Source of the DNA: Piper betle
Lineage: Eukaryota > Streptophyta > Magnoliopsida > Piperales > Piperaceae
Direction: 5' to 3'
DNA length: 64,000 bases
Assembly: GCA_033002965.1 (NCBI GenBank)
Contig: JAURVB010000859.1
Coordinates: 1-64,000 of the forward strand
The stretch's first letter is position 1; every line of letters starts with the position of its first letter. Positions 13,101 to 29,739 of this stretch are shown here, one piece after another. Under the pieces are notes generated by a model. The model did not search any database. It saw only the letters and a program-made list of their open reading frames with translations, and was not told where the DNA came from. The translations under genes were made by a program, and so were the position numbers.

Positions 13101-14426
13101 GTTGTCTTTACTGGAGGGCGTACTCAGCCTGGCACAATAAAGCCGGATGAGGGAGATCGCCATCCTTACTCTATTTTAGAGTGTGAACCAAAGAGGGAAG
13201 CCATTTTGCCATCTGTCATCTATATTCAGAAAATCCTTCGCAGGAAACCTTTCCTTATAAAGAACCTTGAGAATGTCATGCAAAGGTTTCTTCAGTCATT
13301 GGAGCTGTTTGAGGAGACAGAAAGGAAGAGGCTTGCCATTTTCACTGCACTTGCATTCTCCCAGAAGCTTTCTGGCCTCCCGCCAGAAACTGTCTTCCAG
13401 CCTCTTCTTAAAGACAACCTTGTGGCAAAGGGGCTAGTGCTTTCATTCATAACTGACTTTTTCAGGGAATATTTGATTGAAAATAGTGTCGATGATTTGA
13501 TATCACTTCTCAAAAGGGCTAAAGTGGAAGATAATCTGCTTGACTTTTTCCCCTCTGCAAAGCGATCCCCTGAAGGTTTTGCTGAGCATTTCAGGTATTA
13601 AGTAGGTGACTTTCATTAATTGACTGACCCATATATGTATGTCTCAAAAAAAAATTTAACCTGTTTAGAAAGGAAGAGCTTACTGCTCTCGTTGAGTACA
13701 ATGAAAAGAAGATATTTGAGGTCAAGCTGAAGGAAATGAAGTCGGCATTGATAACTCAGATAGCTGAGGAAGCTGATATCGCAGAAGTGATTGATACTGT
13801 GAAACAAAAGTTAAAGATGCAAAATTGCCTGATATTGAGATTGTAAGAGTTCTGTGGGATGCTATAATGGATGCTGTTCAGTGGTCTGCAAGGAATCATC
13901 AGCAAAATGCTAATTCAGCTCTCCGTCAGGTACACATTGGTATCATGTAAATTTTGGTTTGGGTTCTCTTGGCATCCTTTGTTTTCTTTGTAGTATCATA
14001 GGAGCATATTGCCACCAATGCTTGTAATTTGTTATCTTTTGATAGGTGAAGACATGGGCCAAACTCTTGAATACTTTCTGTACCAACGAAAAGTTAGAAT
14101 TGGAACTCATTTACAAAGTTCAGATTCAGTGCTACGAAGATGCTAAGCTTCTGAAGCTGTTTCCCGAGATGGTTAGATCTCTATATGAGCAGGATGTGCT
14201 AGCTGAAGATACCATCCTTCTCTGGTTCCGCAAAGGAACAAACCCAAAGGGAAGGTTAGAATTTAGAACCATTGTGTAGCTACTCTGTTAATAAAAAACT
14301 CTCTGTTATTTTCTAGCCAGTTAACTCTATTCGTTCTTACTTTGTATCATTTCCTGCAGGCAAACATTTGTGAAAGCCTTGGAGCCCTTTGTCAAGTGGC
14401 TGGAAGAAGCCGAAGAAGAAGAATGA
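10126..14426 (+). CDS. eIF5-mimic protein (BZW/5MP, W2 domain), frameshifted as written
   Basis: Coding exons are 10126-10130, 10589-10612, 10934-11039, 11674-11742, 13101-13594, 13669-13929, 14046-14254 and 14360-14426. The product begins MSSKEKPTLGGTRIKTRKRN. It ends in a W2/eIF5C domain with EDTILLWF and an acidic tail, WLEEAEEEE, typical of the aromatic/acidic boxes that bind eIF2-beta and eIF3. 5MP proteins resemble the eIF5 C-terminal domain without its GTPase-activating part, compete with eIF5 and tune start-codon choice. The first coding exon is only ATGAG; the start codon is split from the rest by a 458-nt intron. The exons total 1235 nt, one short of a full frame. One base is missing after 13810 (AAACAAAAG then TTAAAG), after which the frame hits TAA at 13844-13846. 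Taken literally the protein stops after 291 residues, 280 of them normal, instead of about 411. Exons after the shift are well conserved, so I suspect a sequence error or a recent mutation. Confidence 0.9.
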
Positions 14427-14980
14427 AACAGACAAGTCTTTTCTCCTAATGAAACTCTTGAGGATCTAGCAGCTGTTTGATTCAGTCTTTATTTAGCCTA
14501 TATCAAAACAACTTTGATTGGTTATGTTTCTTTTGGCTATCAGACTTGCCCTTGAGCTTATTTGTATGTTTGTTGAAACGCTAAGCATTTTCTTCTACCT
14601 TGTGTGCCGATGACAAATTGGTTTTTTTGGGTACTATTGGGAAGTGGCATATCATCTGTCGTTTAATGTTTCTGTCGAAGTTGGCTTGAATTGACAAGTC
14701 TCTCATAGGTTAGGAGTTACCCATTTTAACACTACTGAGCAACCGTTTTGCATCTTTATATGCAAAACAAGATGGCAACACTTTGAGACCACTGAGATTA
14801 ATAGCTGATAGACAAATTCAATGTTAGTACTTTATGTAGTACAAGGGATGAACTCTGAATGTACTATATCCTCAAATGTTACATCCTGCAGACGTTGTAG
14901 ACCCCAGGATTAGTACCACATTTGTCGTTAATCTTTTCCCCCTTGTCCTTGAGAGCCTTCTTCAAATCCTCTGCCCTTGG
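14427..14980 (+). other. 3' region of the 5MP gene
   Basis: AT-rich sequence after the 5MP stop, probably its 3' untranslated region and terminator area. No coding similarity is seen before the start of the decayed gene on the opposite strand. Confidence 0.4.
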
Positions 14981-16255
14981 CTAAGGCATTGGCGATTCCC
15001 CTGGCCGGGGCATCTCCCCATGTTCGACCATGGGTCGCATCTTGAGCATGTCAGCTTCCCCCTCGTTCATCATGGCGACGTTGCACTGCATTCTCTTTGC
15101 GTAGTATCCCCTGATCTTCCTGTGGTGTCGGAGACCATCAAGTTCATTTCAGTTTGTGCAAGATAGATACAGTAAATTGAGCGTATTATAAAACTCAACA
15201 CTGATTCGAATTCATTCAAGATTGAACTAGCTTAATTCATGTTTCTCAATGTCTCGCTTAATCTAATGTGGATGAAAAAAATTGCCAATATATTTTAATC
15301 TCATGATATTGCATATAAAAGAAAAATACTCATTCGTTAATGCCGTATATTATTGTTTAAAATAATTACAAAGAATGATTTGATATATTTTATAAAACAA
15401 TCAAATTTAATTGTCTAAAAACCAATCTTTAGTTCAATATATTGAGCTTCAACCCAAGATAAACATAAAACTAAGCACTTCAATTGGTTTAAATCAAATT
15501 TTTATTGAGTTGAATATCAAACCAAATCAAATTTGATCGAGCTATAATTGATATTAGTTATAATAAGATAATTATTAAGGGTAGAGACCTGTCCAAGACA
15601 ACCCAAGTGGCCTGAAGTTGGTGGTCTGCTCCAGAACTACTAGTCTGGGAGGTAACCCATGACCACCTTCATGTGTGGCACAAACTGTACATGCATCAAG
15701 GGATACAGTATGGTCAAACCGCTGTTCCTAGCTACCCAACAGCGATAATTAGTATTAAGTTGTTCGTTGCCATGGCACAGCTCGATTATGCTCCTCACTT
15801 TCTGATACTTCCCGCTCCTACACTCGTTCATCTCGTCCAATGCTTTCAGAGCATCAAAGTTGACAGTTCAGACGTCTAGCCATGTTTTGCATGAGACTGT
15901 GAATTGATGTGAACATTTAGAAATTTTAATTAAACAGTTGGTCATGGGATATATCTAATACCTTAAAAACTTAAATATGGATTAATGGATAAAATTATTT
16001 AAGATTAAGAAGGTCTCCTACGAGGAAGATTAAGCCAAGGCATGACTCCAAGGAGAGTTACGTTGTAGCCTGGCCTAATGACGCGGGTGAGAACTCTTGG
16101 AGCGCGTCCATGACTATGACCACATGCTTGATGGCCGAGTGCAGACTGGGGACTCCTGGTACATCAGATCCTCCACCAGTGGCTGCCGATGAATGGGTAG
16201 ATGTCGAGGTATCCACGGTGATCACCGGCATCTCGGTGGAAAATGAGGTATCCAC
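14981..16255 (-). pseudogene. Decayed USP/alpha-hydrolase-like (HUP-fold) gene
   Basis: Reading the minus strand, pieces of one protein appear in order. KHVVIVMDALQEFS is near 16120-16080. After a frame change, RPGYNVTLLGVMPWLNLP is near 16075-16025. An AT-rich gap like an intron follows, then TVNFDALKALDEMNE and KYQKVRSIIELC near 15870-15760, VPHMKVVMG near 15690-15660, LVVLEQTTN and, in another frame, LQATWVVLD near 15645-15600. Last comes RHHRKIRGYYAKRMQCNV near 15140-15090, ending at TAG 14981-14983. Breaks include a TGA (15868-15870) where the family as I remember it has Trp, a small deletion after the first block, and at least one shift near 15620. The family assignment is from memory of plant universal-stress-protein-like sequences and is the weaker part of this call; the decayed multi-exon structure is directly visible. 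Confidence 0.6.
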
Positions 16256-17993
16256 GCGACCATCGGTTCAATTCCAGCCATCCGTGGCCATCGGCCTGGG
16301 TAGTGATTGCACCCATGTAATTTTTGTGCTTGCTGCTTGTGCTTGACGGATAGTAGGAAAGAAGTGCAAAAGGGGAGTGTCTAGAAACCAAATGTTTCAA
16401 ATATGTAGTGTAGGGAAGGGGATGGGCGTCAAGTTTGATGTGGGCATTGGCAGCAACGAAAGAAAAGCCTTGTGATTTCTAAACAAACTAAGATATGTGT
16501 CCACCAAAGCCAAGCTGAACATGGAGCTTTTTGCTTGCCAAGAGATACCTTGTTCTTAGTTATCTTCACTGCCGAATTGTTTTGTATTTGCCTACACAGT
16601 CATCCTGTCCTTCATGCGAAATGATTATATTATATATACATCTGCAGTTCCTAGAACATGATTTGACAGCTACTTGTCCTTCCCAAGCGTAGCCAATGCA
16701 TCGTACATACTGAAGTTCAAATGAACCTTTTGTCCACAGCTTACATGCATCCCTCTTCTTCCGCAAACACAAAAGTAAAAAACGATTATATTTTTTGGGT
16801 TTTTTTTTTGTGGGTGTTTATGTTTTGTTCTTATAATTTAGTTCAAGAATATGACTGCATCGACTTTCCGCCCAATATGTTCCCAATGAGCTTGCTTATT
16901 GTGCTTATCAGTAGTTGAATTGCATACGCATCTGCACTGAGTGTGGGCTCTCGAGAGACAAAGTTATTAATTAGTTTGCTTACAGTTTGAGCATATATCT
17001 ATATTTGTATGCAAAGGGGATGGGATTTGTTATTCTATACAAAGTACAGGCCTGCCTGATGGAACAAAAAATGCTAAATTGTGATTTTTCCTCGTTTCCA
17101 ATCAAACAGCTCCTGGAACGCTAAAAGTTTCACCCCCTAATTTTCCAATAACAATGATCTAATCTTTACGTTCACTATCTAGAGGTGCCGAAGTTTGAAA
17201 TGCATTCAATTAGCCTCAGTGTCTTGAGTAAACTTCAAGCTAAGAATGGAACAGCTCGCTCTAAGTGAACTTTGTAGTATATACCATTCTTAACGTGTTG
17301 CAATCAAGTACTTTGTAGTATATGCCATTCTTAATTGTGCTCTACTAATTATATATTTAACGAACTAATGAGACTAAAATTGGCTTAAAAATTAAAACAT
17401 TCAGTTGAACTTGCAACTTACCTTCAGAATAATGCCACCACAAATACAGCTTACAAACAGGGATCACAGCAAAACAGGTCCTGGTCCAGTTCAGCTCATC
17501 CCCTGCTTGTAAGGACTATACAAAACGTCCATCGTCCTTTGTAAGGTTATACTTAGCTGCACATACCACAAACAAATAGTATAGATCCATTTCTCTTTCG
17601 AAAATAAGCTCTCTGAATTCTGATGGCAGTTGACGAGACAAGATAAGGAAATTCCAGAATCAAACACATTATATAAAACAAATATTATAGTGAGGTTTGA
17701 TATGGCCTCAAATATTGTAACAAGTGATGAAGAAGTTTACGTGCAGAATTCGAGAAGCTAAATGTTCTCGTTATCATTAATGTGCCATTCATACACCCGC
17801 AAGCAATGACTGAAGTTCCAGAGAGACAAAGTGGAATAGAATTACTGGGGTCATGATAAGTAATGCCTCAAGAGATGTTTAGGTTTTACAAACCTGATAA
17901 TAATCCAGGGCGACTTTGACACGTTTTCTTTATCTGAAAAGAGCTACCTCCATGTTTATAATAGTAACTACTAGCACAAGAGGGATATGGAGC
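16256..17993. other. Intergenic stretch between a pseudogene and the RraA-like gene
   Basis: No gene is recognisable. Short open frames at 16110-16346 and 16164-16400 are mostly antisense or alternate-frame readings of the pseudogene's 5' part. The part next to 17993 probably includes the 3' untranslated region of the RraA-like gene, transcribed toward lower coordinates. A near-duplicate pair, ACTTTGTAGTATATxCCATTCTTAA, occurs at about 17270-17335. Confidence 0.4.
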
Positions 17994-18500
17994 TTAAACC
18001 GACAATTCTGAACGTGAAATCAATATGCCGTCTGCATCCGCATAAAGCCATTCCCCATCACAAATCCGAGTCCCTGCAATGTGTATAGGAGCATGTTTCT
18101 CTCCAAATCCCTTCTTGTTAGCCTTGAAAGGATGAGAGCCCAAAGCTCTGACTCCAATGTCACACTCATTGATCTCATCTACATCCCTTATGCAACCATT
18201 AACCACTATACCTGCCCATCCATTGTTTTGAGCCTGCTGAACAGGGTTACCACCCAGTATTGCACATCTCAGGCTACCACCACCATCCACAACCAGAACT
18301 CGGCCGTGGCCTTTCTCCTCTAAAAAATCCCGCACCAGGACATTGTCCTCAAAGACCTTCAAAGTAACTATCGGTCCAGAGAAAGTTTTACGTCTACCAT
18401 ATATCAGAAAAATTGGTTGCAGTGCTCTGAGCTCCCCATTTGAAATCAAGTGAGAATTTGCATCACAGACTTCGGCAGTGGCCAGGGGCAAGGTCGCCAT
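17994..18500 (-). CDS. RraA-like protein / putative HMG aldolase
   Basis: A single-exon coding region of 168 residues. I chose ATG 18500-18498 because plant homologues start MAxLATAEVCDAN; an in-frame TTG four codons upstream is not a start. The sequence shows the RraA/HMG-aldolase fold signatures: TLKVFEDNVLVR, VVDGGGSLRCAILGG, GIVVNGCIRDVDEI with the Arg-Asp pair that contacts substrate and metal in characterised aldolases, and the C-terminal DADGILIS. Length (about 166-168) is normal for plants. Bacterial relatives either inhibit RNase E (RraA) or cleave 4-hydroxy-4-methyl-2-oxoglutarate and decarboxylate oxaloacetate; the plant role is poorly known. No targeting peptide is evident, so a cytosolic location is likely. 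Confidence 0.92.
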   Translation of the reverse strand: MATLPLATAEVCDANSHLISNGELRALQPIFLIYGRRKTFSGPIVTLKVFEDNVLVRDFLEEKGHGRVLVVDGGGSLRCAILGGNPVQQAQNNGWAGIVVNGCIRDVDEINECDIGVRALGSHPFKANKKGFGEKHAPIHIAGTRICDGEWLYADADGILISRSELSV

Positions 18501-19637
18501 AGATGGCCACAATCTATGTAGTCCTAATGAGACATTGCATCCAACAATCAGTAATTCATTTTCTGATCAAAGAATGTTCAAGCCACTTTCATCTCTCATC
18601 AAGTGTAGAAGTTAGATCTGGCAAACTTAGGGATGAAATTCAAACAGGTAATCATATTCAACCCCTATAAGTAGGCACAAACTTATCCCTTAACTTACAA
18701 GAATTTAGGGACAAAAAGATATAAGTTTTGAGGAAAAATATACTGCCTAAAGACTTAAAAAATATAATCTTATACGAAGAACATGTGCAAATTCTGAATA
18801 AGAACTAAAAACAACATGCCAACCAGATCTTCCATACATATCAATTCTACAACTAAATGAAACCCAATCGATAGAAATAGGTACAAAATCATCATTGATT
18901 TGAACTTATTTAGACCAAAAAAATCTTTATAGATAAAAAGCAAATGCACTGCCTTGGTATCCAATATTTACTAAGAACAACATACACAACTACATCATCC
19001 GAGTCATGTTAATTCAACAAATATTGAAACTCAATTTCTGGAGATAGATACAGACTCATTCCCAAATCCCGACTTGAACGTTTTCTTCAAAACCAAAAGA
19101 TAATAAGTTGCAAATCAAACATACTGCCTTAATAATACCCAATGATTACCAAAAAGAGCATGTCAACTAGATCGTTGAGTCGCATCAGCTCTACAAATCA
19201 GAACACGCAATTTTTATCACCTCATCGTTTTTCTCACGCTACTGCATATGAAATGATCCATGCATCACACACAAGCTAAGACGACAGAGCTTATGGCCAT
19301 CATTCATACAACCACAAAATTACATAAGAAAACAGAAATTATATCCCGACAAACTCAAACTAAGAAAATCAGATAAACAAGGTGCAGTGAAATCCATACA
19401 CTTCAAAAAATAAAATAAAACGAGGAAAAAATGGTAAGACTTAGTGAAACAAACAGAATCAAACGATCAAAGCAAGGAACAAAGGAAGGAACTTTAGGAT
19501 GGTGGATCCCTCACCGGAATAGCTCCGACCGACCGGAGACGGACAGTCGGCAAGCCGTAGGTCAACGCCGACGGGGGAGGCCTGCTTTCGGCTGGAGCTC
19601 TTTTGGTTCGAGTAGAGCGTATGTTAACGAACAGTGA
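18501..19637 (-). promoter_or_regulatory. RraA-like gene leader with probable 5' UTR intron
   Basis: On the minus strand an acceptor CTCATTAG lies just above the coding exon (exon edge 18523). A donor GTGAGG occurs at 19514 just below a GC-rich block at 19515-19610 that looks like a leader exon. This predicts a roughly 1-kb leader intron, 18524-19514, containing no other gene. It is inferred from splice signals, composition and spacing. Confidence 0.45.
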
Positions 19638-22274
19638 GAAATGATGTTTGACGTGAAGGTCCCACGGGCTCTAGCCCACGTGATTTCGTGTCAATGTTAA
19701 TTACGTTTTAATAATTTAAGCCAGCCTGTAAGACATGAAAACATTAAAAAATATAAAAATAAATTTTCATTAGAAAACATCTGGACCACCTGACGGTGGA
19801 CTAGAAGGGGAGAGAGCCGATACATCCAAATGGCATTCTTAAAAAGTAATAATTTAAGGGGAAGGAGGACTCACAGAATCTGTTGTAAAGTTTTAAAGAT
19901 ATTGCTCTAAGATCCGCCCGATCACGATAAAGAATCTGACTATTTATTAAATACCTTTAATAGTAGTTTAAAATTTTTAATTATAAATAGGTGTTATTAC
20001 CTGTCATATTCAGTTAATTATTAGATCTTACACCTAATATTAATTATAAGACCTTATAATTAAATATTTTTTATTTATGAATTGTGAGGCATGATTGCCC
20101 ACCGACTTCATTTTGTCAGACAATTAAATCTGAGCACAGGTGACTTAGATCTAGCTGATGGGCAGCCTGAATTGAGTGTCACTAGCTAAATCGAACTAGG
20201 CCGACTCTAACCTGCTTATCGCCAAATTCAATAAATAATTGACAAACAAATTTTAAAAATCTAATTACCCCGGTTGGCCATTGTTGGCCTTGTCCAATAG
20301 ACTGGCCGGCTAATGATGTCATCAATGGAGGGGTTGAGAGAGTTTTTTTTTTTTTTAGAGATATACCTACTCTCGGGTGTCCTTATAATCAGGTAGCTAG
20401 ATCGAAGCGGGAGATTTTTTTGGGTCCCAAGTTCATATAAACTATTTTTTGATAATATAATTTAATATTTATATGTGAATTTGCTTTGAATTTAAATATT
20501 GCATTTATCATAGTATTATAATATTGACGTCCAAAAATTAAAAAGGCTTAGCACAAAAAAGGCCACGTGCACGTAACAACAAAGCACCGTATAAATAACA
20601 AACATATATTTGATTGAAATTCAAAACCACTCCAATTTAGTAAAATCTTCTCGTTGTAATCTGCCACATATTTTATATTGTTGTTGCACCTTTTTTTATT
20701 CTTTCATTTTTTTAATAAATTTTGATAATAAAATATTTGAAAGAATTTTTTAATCTGTAGTATGAGTTGAAATTGTGTTTGGCAAAAAAAATTTTATTTT
20801 TTAAATATTTACACTTTCCTCTCACGTTTTTTTATGTAAAACACCTTTCTACTCTCATTCTTGGACGTCAATCTTTGGATTCTTTTTTTTGTGGACTTTG
20901 CCAGAGTATACTGTCTTCTTTTATTCCTTAGAACAACCATTGTACTAATATAAAAAAGTATGATAAATTATTTCTAAAAAAAGCCTTATAATTTGGTATT
21001 TTCTTATTCTTTGACCTAATCCATATAATTACAAATTTACAAATAACACTAGTAAGGTAAAACACTTTAGTTAGAATCATTATCATTGTGGATCAAAGAC
21101 ACTTGCACACCACAACGTCGCCACATACTGAGAACATTACCATCCGGCCTCCAACATCTATCGCGAGTGAACTTGGAAGGCTAAAAATAGACAATCAAAT
21201 GTTTAGGAAGAGAGCGTGGCATTTGTGGAGGATGTAGAAAAATAAACCTCAACAAAAACTATCATCCGAGAATATGCTCAAGTCTGGTCTTGTCTCAAGC
21301 GTGAAATAGTTAATAACAACCGTAATTAACTTTTAAATAATGAATGTAATTCCATTGTTTTGAAACAAACAAGGTGCGTAAAAACTAAATTGCTTCTCAT
21401 TCAAAGTTGGGATACCCACCATATCCCCGTCTTATCCAATTGAAAGTTGAAACTAACATTTTGCAATCAAAGACGCATGCTTGTAAGAATACACATTTTA
21501 TGACCTAATGCAAGAGCCGATCGGCAGTATATATAGATTTATGAAGGTTTCCACTATTTCAAAAACCAAACCCCCATTATTATGAAAGGATGCCAAGTAC
21601 CAACTGCTAGTATAACATTTTTTAGTGACCACAAAGTCTACTCTACAATTAATTATTGTTTGTTTTTCAAGCAATTGAATAAGAGTTAAAACGTACAGAA
21701 CGGCCTTATTGCCTGCAAAGCTGTCAAGGGCCTTAGATACATCTAAATATATTACTCACCAACTAATTTTAATTCCGACGTGGGATTAAGACAAAAAACA
21801 GTACAACCTCATGCCCCATGCCATAGGATTGTAACAAAAGCAAAGTCAAACATATTTATAAGACATCTATCCTTGCTATAAACCCCAAATTAAGAGCTGC
21901 GTCAAAACATATATCCAAGTCAGAAGTTCAGAACTAGCATCTCCCATTTTAAGTTCAAAAACTCCAGACGTGTTATCATGCAACTTCTAATCAAGAGCTA
22001 CATCATCATCACCATATTAACTAACCTCCACAGGTGTTAGGCAGTATTTTAAAGTCATTTTTTTTTCAAAATATAGATAAAAGCCTAAAATTCACACTAA
22101 TGTCATGCAAAACGATAACCTATGCCATCCCTTGAATGTCTGAATGCATTTTCACTCCAAAGCCTAACATATAAAACGATAGCCCAATTTTCCTCTGTAC
22201 AAATCTTTGCAACACAAATCAGTCACTTAACGAGCAAAATACAAGCATCCCACTTTAGCATCTCTCCCCAAGCT
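19638..22274. other. Intergenic AT-rich stretch
   Basis: I see no gene. The part above about 19640 is probably upstream sequence of the RraA-like gene. The part just below 22275 likely includes the 3' untranslated region of eIF4A3. The remainder is AT-rich, with homopolymer runs and no clear repeats. Confidence 0.4.
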
Positions 22275-26479
<4,205 letters not shown>

Positions 26480-26629
26480 AGCTCGCCTGCTAGGTTGAGC
26501 TTTTCCTCCCCCCGAAGATGTGAAAGAGGGAGGGAGTCGAAGGGCGGGTCCCGGTAAGCGGGTATGGGCGAGCGAGCGTAGCCGAAAAATAAAATTTTAT
26601 TACTGGTTCAACAAAAAATACAAATAAAA

Positions 26630-26910
26630 ATAGATTAATCTCTTGTCTGTCGACTGCAAACCAAGTCCATTCACCACTAAATTTGTAATTAATTCAAGTT
26701 ATAATTAATCTCGAACTGGCTTAGGTAGGGGTTACTTAACCGTTAACCCCGAGATTTTTCAATTTGTCATAATATTCCATGTAATGGAATATAATAAAGC
26801 ATTAAAATTTAACACTATTGTCAACATTATTATTATCTTTGTATTTTATATTTATCTTTTCATAATATAGTTTATTTATTCACAATATTAATATTTAAAT
26901 CAAGCCGATT
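26630..26910 (+). repeat. Diverged direct repeat, copy 1
   Basis: This block matches 28540-28830 in the same orientation. Shared landmarks in order are GTCGACT then CAAxTCAAGTC, CTCxAACTGGCTTAG, TCATAATAxTCCATGTAA, GGAATATAATxAAGC and TTATCTTTGTATTTTATAT. Similarity is roughly 70 percent by eye. The pair encloses about 1.6 kb with no intact gene. It could be an old LTR pair or two copies of a small element. No PBS was found. Confidence 0.55.
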
Positions 26911-28539
26911 AAAAAAAGTACAAGTATATATGTATTTTTTATCGACTTTACTTTAGACCCAAGTTTGTACTAAAGTTTGTAATATCTCATATATTTTCAA
27001 TGTCTTTTAACATATTTATATCTTTGAGTTGTCGACATGATATTAAAGAATAATATTTTTGTTATCATAATTTTATATATGTTGATAATATGTCAATGAT
27101 CTCTCACTAAAATAATATATTTAATATAGTATTTCAAAAAGATGATTTTTTATTAATCAAATTATACAAATTCTGTATAAAATAAACACAATTATGATGA
27201 TCTTCAAACATGTGTTGACACCTCGCTTGTTTTTACGCATTATAATTTACACAATTATCTATATTTATTGTTTAAAGTTTACATTCTGTCATTTATATCA
27301 GTAAGTGGAGGAGGAAGAAACAACGAGGATGAAAGAAGAAAAAAGAAAAAGAAAGGGGAGGAGACCTCTCACTAGAGATCCACCTTCGACAACCTCCAAG
27401 ACCTCCAAAGTGTAGCTTGGAGTGGCCCAGACTCTACCCAACCAAGATCCGCTGCTGAGAAAGCACAAAGTCGCCAGAAAACCATTGAGAAGCCCCCTAC
27501 CAGAGTTGCAAAATGCCATCAAACAACCATCTTTTCGGCCTCCGTCCAACCAACACAAGTCGCCTCCAACCTGAAGAGACTCCAATTGACTTATATTATT
27601 TTTTGATACAATATGAGGTCAAGTACCCCTTAAGTATGCCACTACCATTGTCGGAAAAATGGCAATAAAATCGATCAAAAATCAATTCCGTCAGAACTTT
27701 CCGGCTACCGCCGCCATAGGCAGCTAGACCACCATTGACTTATTCCTAATGACACAAACCATCGATCTGAGCACTCGCCTTTTGATGCCACAACCGGAAA
27801 AGCCGTCGCCGGAGCTCCAAAGTTTGCCATTGCATCGCCCCAACAAACGGGTATGTCAGTCTCGTTTCCTATCGACTTCGTCTATTTCTCCATCAAGACC
27901 ACAACCGCTAGGAGCTATTCAACAAACTGATCGTGAAGCCAGACAGCTCTCAACCTGTCCAAGACCCAAATTTGAGTTGGCGCACCATATGCTCCTTGTA
28001 GTTAGGCGCACCCAAAAATCTCCAAGAAATTGTTTATGCCACTAAATTAAAAATTGATTTTATGGCATTTTAGACCTTTGATTGATACGAAACTTGCTAC
28101 CCGACCAGACACAATGGTAAGGTTTTTTTGAAGATTTGAAGGCCAAAAATAGGTGAACAAGGGCATGGAAGTCGATCTCCGAGGTGGATCAATTCAAAAG
28201 CGACTGAAAAAATTCACTATTTTATGTAAATTGTAAAAATAAAAAGAAATAATGAATTTGTAGTTATTAAACCACCGTATATTGACTTAGGAATTTACAT
28301 TAAACCCTAATGAATCACGCAAAAATATTAGTGTGTGTTCTTCGCTCATGGCTAACTTATATTTTATTTATTTTTTATTTGCATGAGTTCTTTGCGCGGC
28401 AAGGAGCTACAGGCTTGATTCTAACTCGACACGAATCAAGATCCTGGGGATAATTTCGAGTCCGAAAAGGGTTCAAAATAAATAAATAAATTTCAATTAT
28501 TCTATTGTCAACTATAAATAAGTAAATTTTGATTATTCT
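26911..28539. other. Sequence between the diverged direct repeats
   Basis: AT-rich flanks surround a more GC-balanced core at 27300-28080. Open frames of about 95 codons there show no family I recognise. If the flanking repeats are LTRs this would be a non-autonomous interior. Confidence 0.3.
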
Positions 28540-28830
28540 ATTGTCGACTACAAATCAAGTCTATTGACCATTAGATTCGGAGTTAATTCATGTTAGAATC
28601 AAAAGCTCAAACTGGCTTAGTTTGCATTAACCTAAGGTTCAACATTTACCCGACTTTGAGCCTTGAGAATTTTAAATTTATCATAATACTCCATGTAAAG
28701 GAATATAATCAAGCGTTAAAACATAATATTACCGTCAATATTAGTATTATCTTTGTATTTTATATCTTACCTTTTATTATACATTTTTTATGCAAAATAT
28801 TGAAATTCAAATCTGAGACGAAGAGGAACA
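28540..28830 (+). repeat. Diverged direct repeat, copy 2
   Basis: Partner of 26630-26910 with the same order of landmarks. Just before it, at about 28485-28560, a TTxxGATTATTCTATTGTCxACTA block occurs twice in tandem. Confidence 0.55.
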
Positions 28831-29289
28831 TTGGCTTTGATTGACTTCAGTTTAGATTACGAATCAAGCTTTTATTAAGCCGAACATTGGACAAATTAAA
28901 TATGATAGATCTTTAACCAACCTAGACAAAGTTTAAAATTGTTTACGTAGCGGTAATTTATGGACAACATAGTGAGGTTATTATGGTTTCCGCCCTTCAT
29001 CTTTTATCCTGGATAGATAGGAAGTGAAACAACAAAGTGTTAAATTAGTTAGGTTTTGAATTAGGTTTCAGATTTAAAATTGGGACAAGTTTATATATAT
29101 AGTAAATTGATCTCAATGTAGCACTTATGAATCTTGATGTAGTAATTCAAGGCGACAGAATTTGTATTTTATATGATATATCTAAAAATTCTAACAATGT
29201 GACCAGTTGAATCCACCTCAACTTAGTGTTATATTTTCATTCAATTTTGATGTTATTTTTCAACTATAATAAAGATTATATTTGGTTAA

Positions 29290-29680
29290 CATGAAAATAT
29301 TATAAATAACATGAAAATCTTAAACCAGTCAGTCTTACTAAAAGTAGTATATATCTTATGTATTTAATAAAAAATAAGTACATGTTTAATATATATCATG
29401 TTCACAATAATCATGATTACAATTAATTACTTCCCCATGTGAAAAAAAATTCCACATCCTTTCTTATCTCAAGAGAGAAGAAAAGGTGGAAGATTGGCTC
29501 CATACGGAGAACACACAGGTGACCAACTTTGAAGTAATCACGATCATTTTGTGTACTTAATTAAATGCAAATATATTTAATTTGAATATAAAATAATGAA
29601 TGCAAAACTATTTTTTATTTAAAATATATTTATTATAGCTATTTTTGGAAGGTCGGCTATTTTAAATTTGCATGTCATTT
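29290..29680 (+). mobile_element. MITE-like element, copy 2
   Basis: The left end reads CAGTCAGTCTTACTAAAAGTAG and the right end TTTTTGGAAGGTCGGCTATT, an imperfect terminal inverted repeat. The interior has AATCATGATTAC and CCCCATGTGAAAAAA, which match the element at 61150-61470 in order. There is no coding capacity. The family is inferred from this internal comparison only. Confidence 0.55.
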
Positions 29681-29739
29681 ACATTATATTCATGTCAATC
29701 AAGCAAACCTATAAAATTGGTTTTCATTGCAAGTCTATT

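Noticed and set aside
18501..18512. Upstream TTG as the start of the RraA-like protein
   Set aside because: Plant nuclear genes start with ATG; homologues begin at the downstream ATG.
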